A stretch of 46,353 nt of DNA from Candidatus Dormiibacterota bacterium. GTDB lineage: Bacteria > Chloroflexota > Dormibacteria > Aeolococcales > Aeolococcaceae. Position numbers and translations under genes: made by a program. Below, piece after piece: positions 26,858 through 34,355 of this stretch. The stretch spans positions 1-46,353 of the forward strand of contig DASXNK010000085.1 of NCBI GenBank assembly GCA_036495095.1. Direction: 5' to 3'. A model generated the notes under the pieces. That model searched no databases. It was not told where the DNA came from and saw nothing but the letters and a program-made list of their open reading frames with translations. Every line of letters starts with the position of its first letter. Position 1 is the first letter of the stretch.

Positions 26858-27549
26858 CGGGCCGGCCCGAGCATGCTCTGGAGGATCGCGGTGGCGGTCT
26901 GCAGGGTGGGGGAGGGGCCGAAGACCGAGACCGAGTAGAAGCGGTTCCCCCGGGTGGCGGCGATCTCGGCCCCGCTCGCCCCGTGGATCGGGTAGCCGGC
27001 GAAGTCCTGCCCCTGGTCGCTGAAGGCGGCACGGGTGTCGCCGACCGCCGGCGCGGCGACCTCCTGCTGCTTGGCGTCGCGGCGCAGCTGGCGGAAGGCG
27101 CCGAGGAAGCCCTGGGCGCCGTCCGCGGCGGCGAACTCGATGGCGTCGCAGGTGATCAGCTGGTCGTGGGCGGGGGTCTGCGGGCCGGCCGCCCCCGGTG
27201 GCGACGTCGCCGCGGCCGTGGCCGGCAGGTTGGTGAACACCTGGCGGACGCCGTTCTCGAAGTGGAAGAAGACCAGGGCCGCCTGCATGTCGCCGTTGGG
27301 GCTGTACCCGCCCACCGACAGCGGGCCGGAGTGCGCCGGGTCGGGCACGAAGCCGGTCTCGGTGATCGAGGGCGCGGTGCAGGCCTGAACCGGCGCCGCC
27401 GCCGCGGTGGCGGTGGGCGTGCCCGCCGCCGGGCTCTCGCCGCATCCGCTGAGGGCGAGGAGCAGCCCGGCGGCGAGCGCGACCGCGGCCCGGAGGGCGG
27501 GGGCGCTGGTGGCCCGGAGGGCGGGGGTGGGGGGGAGGCTGGATGGCAT
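26854..27549 (-). CDS. Lipoprotein of unknown function
   Basis: 231 aa. The signal peptide ends in the lipobox LLALSGC (Cys near 36) and is followed by an Ala/Thr linker. The mature part contains two or three Cys residues (ACTAPSITETGF, LITCDAIEF) that could form a disulfide outside the cell, and a strand-rich middle (QAALVFFHFENGVRQVFTNL). I recognise no family. It overlaps the CopC-CopD-LivK fusion gene upstream by the stop/start ATGA at 27549 and the next lipoprotein gene downstream, so the three probably act together at the cell surface. Confidence 0.7.
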   Translation of the reverse strand: MPSSLPPTPALRATSAPALRAAVALAAGLLLALSGCGESPAAGTPTATAAAAPVQACTAPSITETGFVPDPAHSGPLSVGGYSPNGDMQAALVFFHFENGVRQVFTNLPATAAATSPPGAAGPQTPAHDQLITCDAIEFAAADGAQGFLGAFRQLRRDAKQQEVAAPAVGDTRAAFSDQGQDFAGYPIHGASGAEIAATRGNRFYSVSVFGPSPTLQTATAILQSMLGPAR

Positions 27550-30311
27550 CAGCTCTGCACCTGTGCGTAGGGGCTGAGGCGCACATAGGCGCCCGCCTTG
27601 AGGAAGATGCCGGCGTGGCTCGTCGAGGGGGCCGCGCCGAGCTGGGTGAGGGGGTTGATGAACACGGTGGTGAAGACGGCGAGCTGACCGGCGCCGCCGC
27701 CGCCGCTCCCCCACCGCAGCCGGTACGAGGAGCCGAAGGCGAAGTCGGCGAACCGGGTCTCGAGGGTACCGACCAGGTTCTGCGCCGAGCGGTCCTGGCC
27801 GGCGCCGCGGAGCGCATTGTTCATCACCCAGCCCGCGATGTACCCGCGCACCCCGTCGAAGGAGGGGCGGCGGCCGCCGTACCACTGCTCGAGCCGGCCG
27901 GCGTAGGCGATCGCCGCGGTGTCGTCGGGATCGACCTCGCTGACGAAGCCGATCCGCCCCTTCACCACCCACTCGCCGCCGGCGCTGGCCAGCGAGTTCG
28001 ACATCAGCCCGGAGGCGGCGAGCGCCCCGGAGAGCGGCGACCAGGCGGGGGCGAGGTCGCCGAGGGCGCGGATCACGGGCAGCGCCGCCTCCGGCGAGGC
28101 GAGCAGGATCACCGTCCCCGGGTTGAGCGCCCGGACCCGCTCGGCCAGGGTGGCGGGCGGCTCGGCGTCGACGGCGAGGCGCCGGGTGGGGATGCCGAGG
28201 ACGTCGAGGCGGGCCGCGGTCGCGTCGGTCTCGCGGCGGTCGTGGAGCTCGTGACCGGTGAGCAGCATCGCGCTCAGGGCGTGGTGCGAGGCGGCCTGGT
28301 CGGCGAGCGCCGCGCCCTCGCCGGCGGCGCGCAGCCCGGTGGTCCAGGCCAGCGGCGCGGCGGCGAGCTCCTCGGGGACTCCCACCACCGGCAGGCCGGC
28401 GTGCCGGGCCGCGGCCACCACCGCCGCGGTGGTGGTCTCGTCGCCGCAGGGCACCGCGAGGGCGGCGACGTGGATCGCCCGCAGCCGTTCGACCGCCGCC
28501 GCCACACCCTCCGCGCCGGTGTCGGCGGCGATCACGCGCACGGTGTCGCCGCCCAGCAGCGCCCCCTGGTTGGCCTCGACCGCAGCCGCCTGGAGGCCCA
28601 CGGCGCGGTCCTGGCAGGCCCGGCCCCCGGGTCCCGACAGGTCGGCGGCGACCCCCACCAGCACCTGGTCGGGCGCCGCCGCGGGCTGGATGTCGGCGCT
28701 CTCGGCGGCGGCGTCCTCCAGGATCCCGGCCACCCGGGGTCGCACCGTCAGCGTCCAGGTGCCGGGGCTGGCGAGCACCACCTCGCCGGTGAACCAGGGG
28801 CTGCCCGGCAGCCGCCGCATCGTCACCTGCCGGGCGCCGCCGGGGCAGGGGCAGCTGGCGGCCACCTCGATGCCGTCGACGCCGTCGACCGGGACCGGCA
28901 GGTCGTTGCCGTCGGTGCGGTCGACCCCGGCGATGATCCGGTTGGCGCCGACCACCCCGGGGGCGACGGTGAGCGGGAGCAGGTGGGTGCCGTTCGAGGC
29001 GGCGAGCAGGGGCGTCCCCGCCGGCCGGGCGTGGAGCTGCGAGGGGAAGGGGAACGAGACCGGATTGGGGGTCTGGGCCAGCACCCCCGCCATCGTCAGC
29101 ACCGCCACCGCGACCGCGGCCTCCGCGGCGCGGACGCGGCGGCCGCCGATCCGCCGGCTGGCGAGCAGGCCCGCGGCCACCATCGCCACCACCAGGCCCA
29201 CCTTGACGTCGAGCACCCGGCCGTAGGTCGAGCTCGCCAGCTCGGCGAGCGACCGGAGGTTGACGTGGGCGTTGTAGAGGCCGGTCATGAGCATCACGGC
29301 GACGCTCACCGCCACCGGCGGGGCGAGGCGCCGCGCTCCCCGGCCCGAGGCGGCGACCACGGCGGCGATCGCGCCCACCCAGATGCTGACGGCGAGCAGG
29401 TGGACGCCGAGCACGGTGAGCTGGGGGACGCGGTCGGCCTCGGCGAGGGCGTGCCCGGAGAGGGCGAGGGCGCCGAGCAGCGCGCCGGCCACCGCCACGC
29501 CGTAGGCGCCGGTGCGCCGGGACGGCGACCGGCCCGCGGCCAGGGCCCCGCCATCGAAGACCGCCGGGGCCAGCGCCAGGGTGAGCAGGAGCCGGAGCAG
29601 GACCAGCTTGCCGGTGAGCGCGCTGGGCAGCGCCGAGGCCCCGTACTCGCCGACCAGCACGCCGGCGAGGCCGGCGGCGACCCCCACCTGCAGCGTCCAC
29701 ACCGCGGTGCGCAGCCGGGCCAGCCGCCGGCCGGCGGCGGCGCGCAGGGCGGGGTCGGAGGGGAGGATCACGAAGCCGAGGACGAGCAGGCCGCAGAGCA
29801 GCACGGTGAGCACCGCCAGCAGGGCGCGGCCCACCAGCTCGACCGGGCTGACGTCGCTGGCGGTGTCGTAGCCGGGCGGGCCGGCGGCGGCGGCGAGGGC
29901 GGCGGGGTTGCCCGAGGCCCGCTGCACGTTGAAGGCGAAGTCGCCGACCACCCGGTGGCCGTCCTCGCCGACCACCGTCCAGCGCACCACCCAGGTGCCC
30001 GGCCCGAGCGCCGGCGGCGCCGCGGTGAGCCGCGTCCCCGAGGCGGTCACCGGCATGGTGCGCTCGCTGCCGTCGGGCGCCACCAGCACCACCGAGCAGT
30101 AGGGCGCGTCGAGGCCCTCGGTGTAGAGGATCGTGACCTGCTCGGGGGACGCGTGCAGGGTGGCCCCGGCGGCGGGCTCGGCGCTCACCAGGTAGGGATG
30201 CGCCGCGGCGGCGGTGGGCAGCAGCGCCCCCACCACGGCGGCGAGGGCGGCGAGCAGCAGCCGGGCCGGCCGGGGGAGGAGCGCGAGGCGGTGGCGGTGG
30301 GGCATGGGCAT
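27549..30311 (-). CDS. CopC-CopD-LivK three-domain fusion membrane protein
   Basis: About 920 aa. The signal peptide (LLLAALAAVVGALLPTAAAA) exposes His38 as the mature N-terminus. The CopC domain (about 38-135) retains the copper-site pattern: N-terminal His and EDGHRVVGDFAF. A CopD-like membrane domain of about eight segments follows (roughly 160-430), then a short beta domain with CPCPGG (about 470-545). The C-terminal 350 residues read as a LivK-type periplasmic binding protein (VLVGVAADLSGPGGRACQDR ... ARHAGLPVVGVPEELAAAPL). The start at ATG 30311 (or 30305) is preferred because an ATG at 30383 lies beyond a terminator hairpin. Copper binding or import with a second ligand-binding module is likely; CopC-CopD fusions are known, the LivK addition is unfamiliar to me. 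Confidence 0.8.
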   Translation of the reverse strand: MPMPHRHRLALLPRPARLLLAALAAVVGALLPTAAAAHPYLVSAEPAAGATLHASPEQVTILYTEGLDAPYCSVVLVAPDGSERTMPVTASGTRLTAAPPALGPGTWVVRWTVVGEDGHRVVGDFAFNVQRASGNPAALAAAAGPPGYDTASDVSPVELVGRALLAVLTVLLCGLLVLGFVILPSDPALRAAAGRRLARLRTAVWTLQVGVAAGLAGVLVGEYGASALPSALTGKLVLLRLLLTLALAPAVFDGGALAAGRSPSRRTGAYGVAVAGALLGALALSGHALAEADRVPQLTVLGVHLLAVSIWVGAIAAVVAASGRGARRLAPPVAVSVAVMLMTGLYNAHVNLRSLAELASSTYGRVLDVKVGLVVAMVAAGLLASRRIGGRRVRAAEAAVAVAVLTMAGVLAQTPNPVSFPFPSQLHARPAGTPLLAASNGTHLLPLTVAPGVVGANRIIAGVDRTDGNDLPVPVDGVDGIEVAASCPCPGGARQVTMRRLPGSPWFTGEVVLASPGTWTLTVRPRVAGILEDAAAESADIQPAAAPDQVLVGVAADLSGPGGRACQDRAVGLQAAAVEANQGALLGGDTVRVIAADTGAEGVAAAVERLRAIHVAALAVPCGDETTTAAVVAAARHAGLPVVGVPEELAAAPLAWTTGLRAAGEGAALADQAASHHALSAMLLTGHELHDRRETDATAARLDVLGIPTRRLAVDAEPPATLAERVRALNPGTVILLASPEAALPVIRALGDLAPAWSPLSGALAASGLMSNSLASAGGEWVVKGRIGFVSEVDPDDTAAIAYAGRLEQWYGGRRPSFDGVRGYIAGWVMNNALRGAGQDRSAQNLVGTLETRFADFAFGSSYRLRWGSGGGGAGQLAVFTTVFINPLTQLGAAPSTSHAGIFLKAGAYVRLSPYAQVQS

Positions 30312-30350
30312 CAGGGCGGCGACATCGGTGCACCGGCGGACCCCGGGCGA

Positions 30351-30378
30351 AGAAAGGGGGCCGGACGTTCCGGCCCCC
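30351..30378 (-). terminator. Intrinsic terminator after the SBP56-like gene
   Basis: A perfect 10-bp GC-rich stem (30356-30365 with 30369-30378, 3-nt loop) is followed on the minus strand by TTTCTTC. It lies about 32 nt past the stop at 30410, ends that transcription unit and separates it from the CopC-CopD fusion gene. Confidence 0.75.
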
Positions 30379-30409
30379 GTCATTCAGCCGTGGTGAGCGG
30401 TCTCCGCGC

Positions 30410-32470
30410 CTACTGGGAGTAGGGGAAGCCGCCGGTGTTCTGGCCGCCGTTGATCTCCGAGCCCCAGTAGCCGGTCACGTTGCCGGCGGCGTCCCTGGTG
30501 GCTCCGGTCTGTGGCGGGCTGTTCTCCACGAAGAGCATGGAGTGCGGCTTGTAGTAGCCCGTGGTCGCCCCACCCGGCCAGGAGTGCCGGTTGAAGTTGA
30601 CGCAGGGCGTGCCCTCCTTCTCGTCGATGAAGGCGTTGTCGTAGGAGACGTCACCGGTCACCGGGTTCACGTTCACCACGCAGAGCTTGTGGTTGCCGTC
30701 CACGCCGGTGCGCGCCACGAAGTAGTTCGCGAACGCCATCCGGGTGAGCCCATGGGTGTCGTTGAAGCCGTTGATGTTGACCGGGGTCAGGGTGAAGTTG
30801 TCGAAGCTGCCCCAGTGGGGGCCGCCGGTGCTGGTGTCGTTGACGGGCACGATGCCGGCCACGGTCGGGCAGTCGGCCCCGCCCTGGCTCGGGTCCATCA
30901 CCGCGCGGATGTTGTTGACGTTGCAGTTGTAGCCGGTCCCGGCCTCGAGCAGCCGCTCGACATTGACGACGTACACCATCTTCGGGCTGCCGGCGTCGGC
31001 GAAGTCGTTCTGGTTGGTGTAGCGGCCGTTCACCGAGTGGAAGACGAAGCGGTTGTCGGGCGAGACGTTGATCCACGCCGCGCCGTTGCAGCCGCCGCCC
31101 TCGGTGATCTGCGAGTTGGGTCCGCCGTTGGCCACCTGGCCGCTGTACGCGGTCTGGTCCTTGCTCGAGAACACCGCGGCGGTGGAGTCGAAGACCTCGT
31201 GCCAGGGATTGGTCGCGGTGGCGGTGATGTCCGGGGTGTAGAAGATGGCGCCGCCGCACATGCTCTCGGAGAAGAAGCCCTTGGGCACCTTCCCGTTGGG
31301 CAGCGGATAGTCCCAGGTCTTGCCGACCTCCATGATCCCCAGGTTCTCCTGGTGACCCGGGTTGGCGTCGTCACGCGGACCCTTCGGCATCACGTCGACC
31401 TTGGTGATCTTGGGATGGTTGGTGTCGCTGATGTCCCAGACGCGCACCGTCCGCCGGAACACGTTGTAGTTCTCCGGCTTGCCCGGATCCTCGACCAGGC
31501 GCGCCGGCTCGGCGTAGTCCGAGGTGACCAGCGTGTGCAGGTCGGCGCGGGCCTGGATGCCGTGCGGGTTGGCGCAGCTGCCCAGGTCGGGGCAGGTGGG
31601 CAGGCCGTTGACGTCGGTGGGGGGCAGGCCCTCCGCCGCGGTCGCCGGGAACTCACCCAGGATCTGGCCCTTGGAGCCGATGTGCACCACCTCGCCCGGG
31701 GTCATCCCGTAGACGTTGAGCGGGCCGCCCATCAGGGTGCCATAGGCGGTGCCGTCGGGCAGCGCGTCGAAGGCGTCCCAGATCGAGCCACCCGGGGTGG
31801 CGAAGGGCTCCTGGGTGCTGATCAGGGTCACCTTCGGGAGCGCGCTGGTGTCCCAGGTGAAGAGCCGCGAGGTGAACAGCCCACCGGCCCAGAGCGGCTG
31901 CCCCGGGAACCAGACGTACTGCATGTGGTGCGGCTCGTTCTCGACCCCGTCAGCGCCGGGCACGATGGCCACGTTGACCACGTTGCCGTAGGTGTTGCAC
32001 CCGCGCTCGGCGTCGATGGTGGCGATCATGTCCTGTCCGGGAAGCGTCTCCTGGGGGAGGACGTCCCGGATCGACTGCGGGTTCACCGCGCCGCCGTTGG
32101 CGAAGATCAGCGCGTCCTTGCCGGTGAGGTCACCGGCGTTCATCTTGCCGGCCCACACCACCAGGTACTCGTGACCTGCACCGGCCCCCGGGCAGCTGGT
32201 GCCGGCCGGGCTGTTCTTCACCGTCGTGGCCACCGGGGCTGCCGCCGCCGCGAGGGCGGGACGCGCCACCGCCTTCGGCTGGGTCTGCACCGTGTAGTTG
32301 ATGACGTTCTTGACCCCTCCGGGGGTCTCAACGGGGGAAACGCTCCTGACCACCTTCACCGCCGAGGAGTGACTGAGCAGGTCCGGGATGACCGTGCTCG
32401 TCGCCACCAGGGCCGAGGGGACCAGAAGCGCCGCACCCCCGCCTGCCAAGAGTGCTCGTCGTATCCTCAT
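30410..32470 (-). CDS. Exported SBP56/methanethiol-oxidase-like beta-propeller protein
   Basis: About 686 aa. The ATG at 32470 has GGAAGG 3 nt upstream and begins a basic, then hydrophobic, export signal (RIRRALLAGGGAALLVPSAL). The body shows scattered similarity to selenium-binding protein 56/methanethiol oxidase: MIATIDAE near the start, NEPHHMQYVWFPGQPLWAGG, FTSRLFTWDTS, CANPHGIQARADLHTLVTSD, a VRVWDISDTNHPKI strand and YKPHSMLF. Several conserved histidines could bind copper. A methanethiol oxidase would yield sulfide, formaldehyde and peroxide, which fits a sulfur oxidiser, but at about 690 aa it is longer than typical MTO and identity is low. It stands alone between a promoter (32629-32656) and a terminator. 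A periplasmic copper protein is the alternative. Confidence 0.6.
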   Translation of the reverse strand: MRIRRALLAGGGAALLVPSALVATSTVIPDLLSHSSAVKVVRSVSPVETPGGVKNVINYTVQTQPKAVARPALAAAAAPVATTVKNSPAGTSCPGAGAGHEYLVVWAGKMNAGDLTGKDALIFANGGAVNPQSIRDVLPQETLPGQDMIATIDAERGCNTYGNVVNVAIVPGADGVENEPHHMQYVWFPGQPLWAGGLFTSRLFTWDTSALPKVTLISTQEPFATPGGSIWDAFDALPDGTAYGTLMGGPLNVYGMTPGEVVHIGSKGQILGEFPATAAEGLPPTDVNGLPTCPDLGSCANPHGIQARADLHTLVTSDYAEPARLVEDPGKPENYNVFRRTVRVWDISDTNHPKITKVDVMPKGPRDDANPGHQENLGIMEVGKTWDYPLPNGKVPKGFFSESMCGGAIFYTPDITATATNPWHEVFDSTAAVFSSKDQTAYSGQVANGGPNSQITEGGGCNGAAWINVSPDNRFVFHSVNGRYTNQNDFADAGSPKMVYVVNVERLLEAGTGYNCNVNNIRAVMDPSQGGADCPTVAGIVPVNDTSTGGPHWGSFDNFTLTPVNINGFNDTHGLTRMAFANYFVARTGVDGNHKLCVVNVNPVTGDVSYDNAFIDEKEGTPCVNFNRHSWPGGATTGYYKPHSMLFVENSPPQTGATRDAAGNVTGYWGSEINGGQNTGGFPYSQ

Positions 32471-32628
32471 TCGCCTTCCGTCCAATCCGCGTTATGGCCG
32501 CCCCGGTCCGCGTCGTACCCCCGTCGAGAGCCACCGGTGAGCGGTTCTTCAGAATTCCCCAACACGTCGAGTGCGCTCGAGTTCGTCCCTGTCGCTACCT
32601 CCCCGCAAAGTTGATAAACTGGATCGAC

Positions 32629-32656
32629 ATTATCAGGAAGACCGCGGCGCAGTCGA
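32629..32656 (-). promoter_or_regulatory. Promoter of the SBP56-like gene with overlapping operator
   Basis: The minus strand reads TCGACT (32656-32651), 16 nt, GATAAT (32634-32629), a good match to a housekeeping promoter, giving a leader of about 150 nt. The -10 overlaps one arm of the inverted repeat TGATAA-N12-TTATCA (32612-32617 and 32630-32635), positioned for a repressor. Confidence 0.5.
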
Positions 32657-32865
32657 GGCGGCGCTTCGAGAGAGCCGGGTGCGGCACCGTCGGTCGCGCT
32701 CACCGGCCGGGGCGAGCGGCGACGGAACGCGGCACCATCCTCGCTTCACCCACTCTCCTCCTCACCGGCGGACCTGACGGCCCTGACCCGTAAGACCCGG
32801 GACGGGGAGAGCGTGTATCACCGCGAGGGTGATGTACACGGCAAATTGCAGGTTTTCCGGAAATT

Positions 32866-32907
32866 TCACCCGACGGGGTGACGCCGGGTGACGCCGAGGG
32901 CTCACCC
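32866..32907. repeat. Cluster of four GGGTGA units, including a tandem 10-bp repeat
   Basis: GGGTGACGCC is repeated head to tail at 32876-32885 and 32886-32895, flanked by the reverse-complement TCACCC at 32866-32871 and 32902-32907. The first inverted pair forms a 6-bp hairpin with a 4-nt loop, about 55 nt past the stop of the STAS-like gene; it could serve as that gene's terminator or as a binding site. Confidence 0.55.
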
Positions 32908-32936
32908 CGCCGGAGAGTGCCTCCCGGCGGCTCCGG

Positions 32937-33428
32937 TCAGCCGGTGGTGCGGGCCGACGCCCACTCCACCGCCGTCTCCTCGCTGTCGAAGAAGCGGAAC
33001 TCGGGGAAGCGCCCGAGGGTGAGCACCGTCGAGGCGAAGGCGCGCATGAACCGGTTGCCGCGGAGCAGGGCGATGCGGCGCAGCGGCAGGTTTCGGAGCC
33101 GGCCCATCGCGTAGAGGCCGGCCCGCGGCGTCGCCTTGGAGAGCGAGCTCATGTCCATGACCAGGGCGTCGGCGCCGTCCCGCCGTGCCAGCTCCTCGAT
33201 GCGCTCGCAGAACGGCTTGGCGACCGGGTAGCGGAGCAGGCTGACGGTCACCGACCCGCGCACCACCGCCGGCGCGGCCAGGCGCACGTCGAGGCGGGGG
33301 TCGTCGGCGTCGACCACCTCCGCGGCGGTGCCGGCGCGGCGCCGCAGCGCCCCCCCGGCGACGCTCGCCGTCGCACCGGCGACGAGCAGGGTTGCCAGGA
33401 GCCGGAGCCGGCGAGGGAGAGACCGCAT
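32937..33428 (-). CDS. Membrane-anchored STAS/SpoIIAA-like protein
   Basis: 163 aa. ATG 33428 begins an Arg-rich start and a hydrophobic segment (LLATLLVAGATASVAGGAL), an uncleaved anchor or signal. The remainder reads like a SpoIIAA-like/STAS domain: a strand-rich first part (VTVSLLRYPVAKPF), the helix-strand core ADALVMDMSSLSKATPRAGL, LRRIALLRGNRFMRAF and the terminal FFDSEETAVEWA, typical of these domains. Function is unknown; STAS domains often bind nucleotides, lipids or partner proteins. It is divergent from the peroxiredoxin gene with 45 bp between starts. The family call rests on pattern recognition. Confidence 0.6.
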   Translation of the reverse strand: MRSLPRRLRLLATLLVAGATASVAGGALRRRAGTAAEVVDADDPRLDVRLAAPAVVRGSVTVSLLRYPVAKPFCERIEELARRDGADALVMDMSSLSKATPRAGLYAMGRLRNLPLRRIALLRGNRFMRAFASTVLTLGRFPEFRFFDSEETAVEWASARTTG

Positions 33429-33461
33429 GTGACGGATTGTAGGGACCGGCACCCGTCGGGC

Positions 33462-33467
33462 TACACT
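33462..33467 (+). promoter_or_regulatory. -10 box for a probably leaderless peroxiredoxin mRNA
   Basis: TACACT lies 6 nt before the GTG start at 33474 and no ribosome site is present, so transcription would begin at or next to the start codon. A weak TTGTAG -35 sits at 33437-33442 with 19-nt spacing. Confidence 0.45.
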
Positions 33468-33473
33468 CCCGCC

Positions 33474-33926
33474 GTGCTCGACCAGCCGGCACCCGACTTT
33501 CGCTGCGCGGTCGCGGGCGGTGGAACCCTGGGCCGGGACGACCTCGCCGGCACCACCACCGTGCTGCTCTTCTACCTCGAGGCGGCCACCCCGGACTGCC
33601 GGCAGCAGCTGGTCACCTTCGCCGCCGAGGCGGAGTCGCTGGAGGCGCTCGGCGCCCGGGTGGTGGCGATCAGCGCCGACCCCCCGGAGCGGCTGGCGGA
33701 GTGGGCGGGGAAGCTCGGCGAGCCCTTCCCGCTGCTCTCCGACCCCACCGGCGAGGCGGCCCGCGCCTTCGGGGTCTGGGACGCGGAGCAGCGCCGGGCC
33801 CGCCGCGCCGCCTTCATCCTCGACGCCGCCGGGATGGTGCGGCTCGCCAACCTCCGCTACTCGGTGGGCCGGACCGGCGACGTCCTCGAGGTCTTCGAGG
33901 TCCTCGAGCGGCTCGCCGGCGGCTGA
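33474..33926 (+). CDS. Peroxiredoxin, BCP/AhpC-TSA-like
   Basis: 150 aa, GTG start. The thioredoxin-fold pattern is clear: PAPDFRCAVAGGGTL, LLFYLEAATPDCRQQL with the peroxidatic Cys in a TPxC context, ARVVAISADPPERLAEWAGK, FPLLSDPTGEAARAFGVWD and AAFILDAAGMVRLANLRY. The only other Cys is near residue 11, so it is probably a 1-Cys type or uses an external thiol. It would remove hydrogen peroxide or organic hydroperoxides in the cytoplasm. It converges on the DUF202 gene with a 3-bp gap. Confidence 0.85.
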   Translation: MLDQPAPDFRCAVAGGGTLGRDDLAGTTTVLLFYLEAATPDCRQQLVTFAAEAESLEALGARVVAISADPPERLAEWAGKLGEPFPLLSDPTGEAARAFGVWDAEQRRARRAAFILDAAGMVRLANLRYSVGRTGDVLEVFEVLERLAGG

Positions 33927-33929
33927 CCC

Positions 33930-34292
33930 TCAGCCCCGCAGCAGCAGGTAGGTGACCACGCCCACCCCCAGCGCCGCGGTGAGCAGCGCGAGCAGCCCCT
34001 CGGGCCAGAGCTCGGCCCGGAAGCGGCCGGCGCCGATCTGCGCCCGGGCCCGGACGAAGCGCAGCAGGCTGAGGGCGGTCGCGGCCACCCCGGCGCCGAC
34101 GAGGGCGACGCCGATCAGGGTGGGGACGCCCAGGCTCGTCGCCGACGCCGACCGCTCGTCGACGAAGGCGCCGAAGCGGGCCATCGCGAACCCCAGGGCG
34201 ATCAGGGTGACCCCGGTGCGGATCCAGGCGAGCAGGGTGCGCTCGTTGGCGAGGTGCTCGCGGGTGGCACCTGGGGGTGGTGGTCTGCGCAC
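33930..34292 (-). CDS. DUF202/YidH-family small membrane protein
   Basis: 120 aa, GTG start with GGAGGT 5 nt upstream. The family signature LANERTLLAWIRTGVTLIALGFAMARFG is at the N-terminus (covering about 14-40), followed by two more hydrophobic segments (PTLIGVALVGAGVAATAL and LLALLTAALGVGVVTYLLL). Three transmembrane helices are expected. Family function is not established. It is divergent from the lipoate-ligase-like gene, 63 bp apart. Confidence 0.88.
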   Translation of the reverse strand: MRRPPPPGATREHLANERTLLAWIRTGVTLIALGFAMARFGAFVDERSASATSLGVPTLIGVALVGAGVAATALSLLRFVRARAQIGAGRFRAELWPEGLLALLTAALGVGVVTYLLLRG

Positions 34293-34355
34293 CGCCGACC
34301 TCCGTTGATGACGGGTTCGGCGGGGATTGTGCGCCGCCGGCACGGGTCGACCACG

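Larger units (their letters stand above)
32471..32936. other. 466-bp non-coding region with promoter and several palindromes
   Basis: No gene is supported here. From left to right it holds the ribosome site of the SBP56-like gene, an inverted repeat TGATAA-N12-TTATCA (32612-32635), a minus-strand promoter (32629-32656), an imperfect hairpin 32813-32839 and a cluster of GGGTGA units (32866-32907). It is less GC-rich than the genes around it. Confidence 0.7.
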
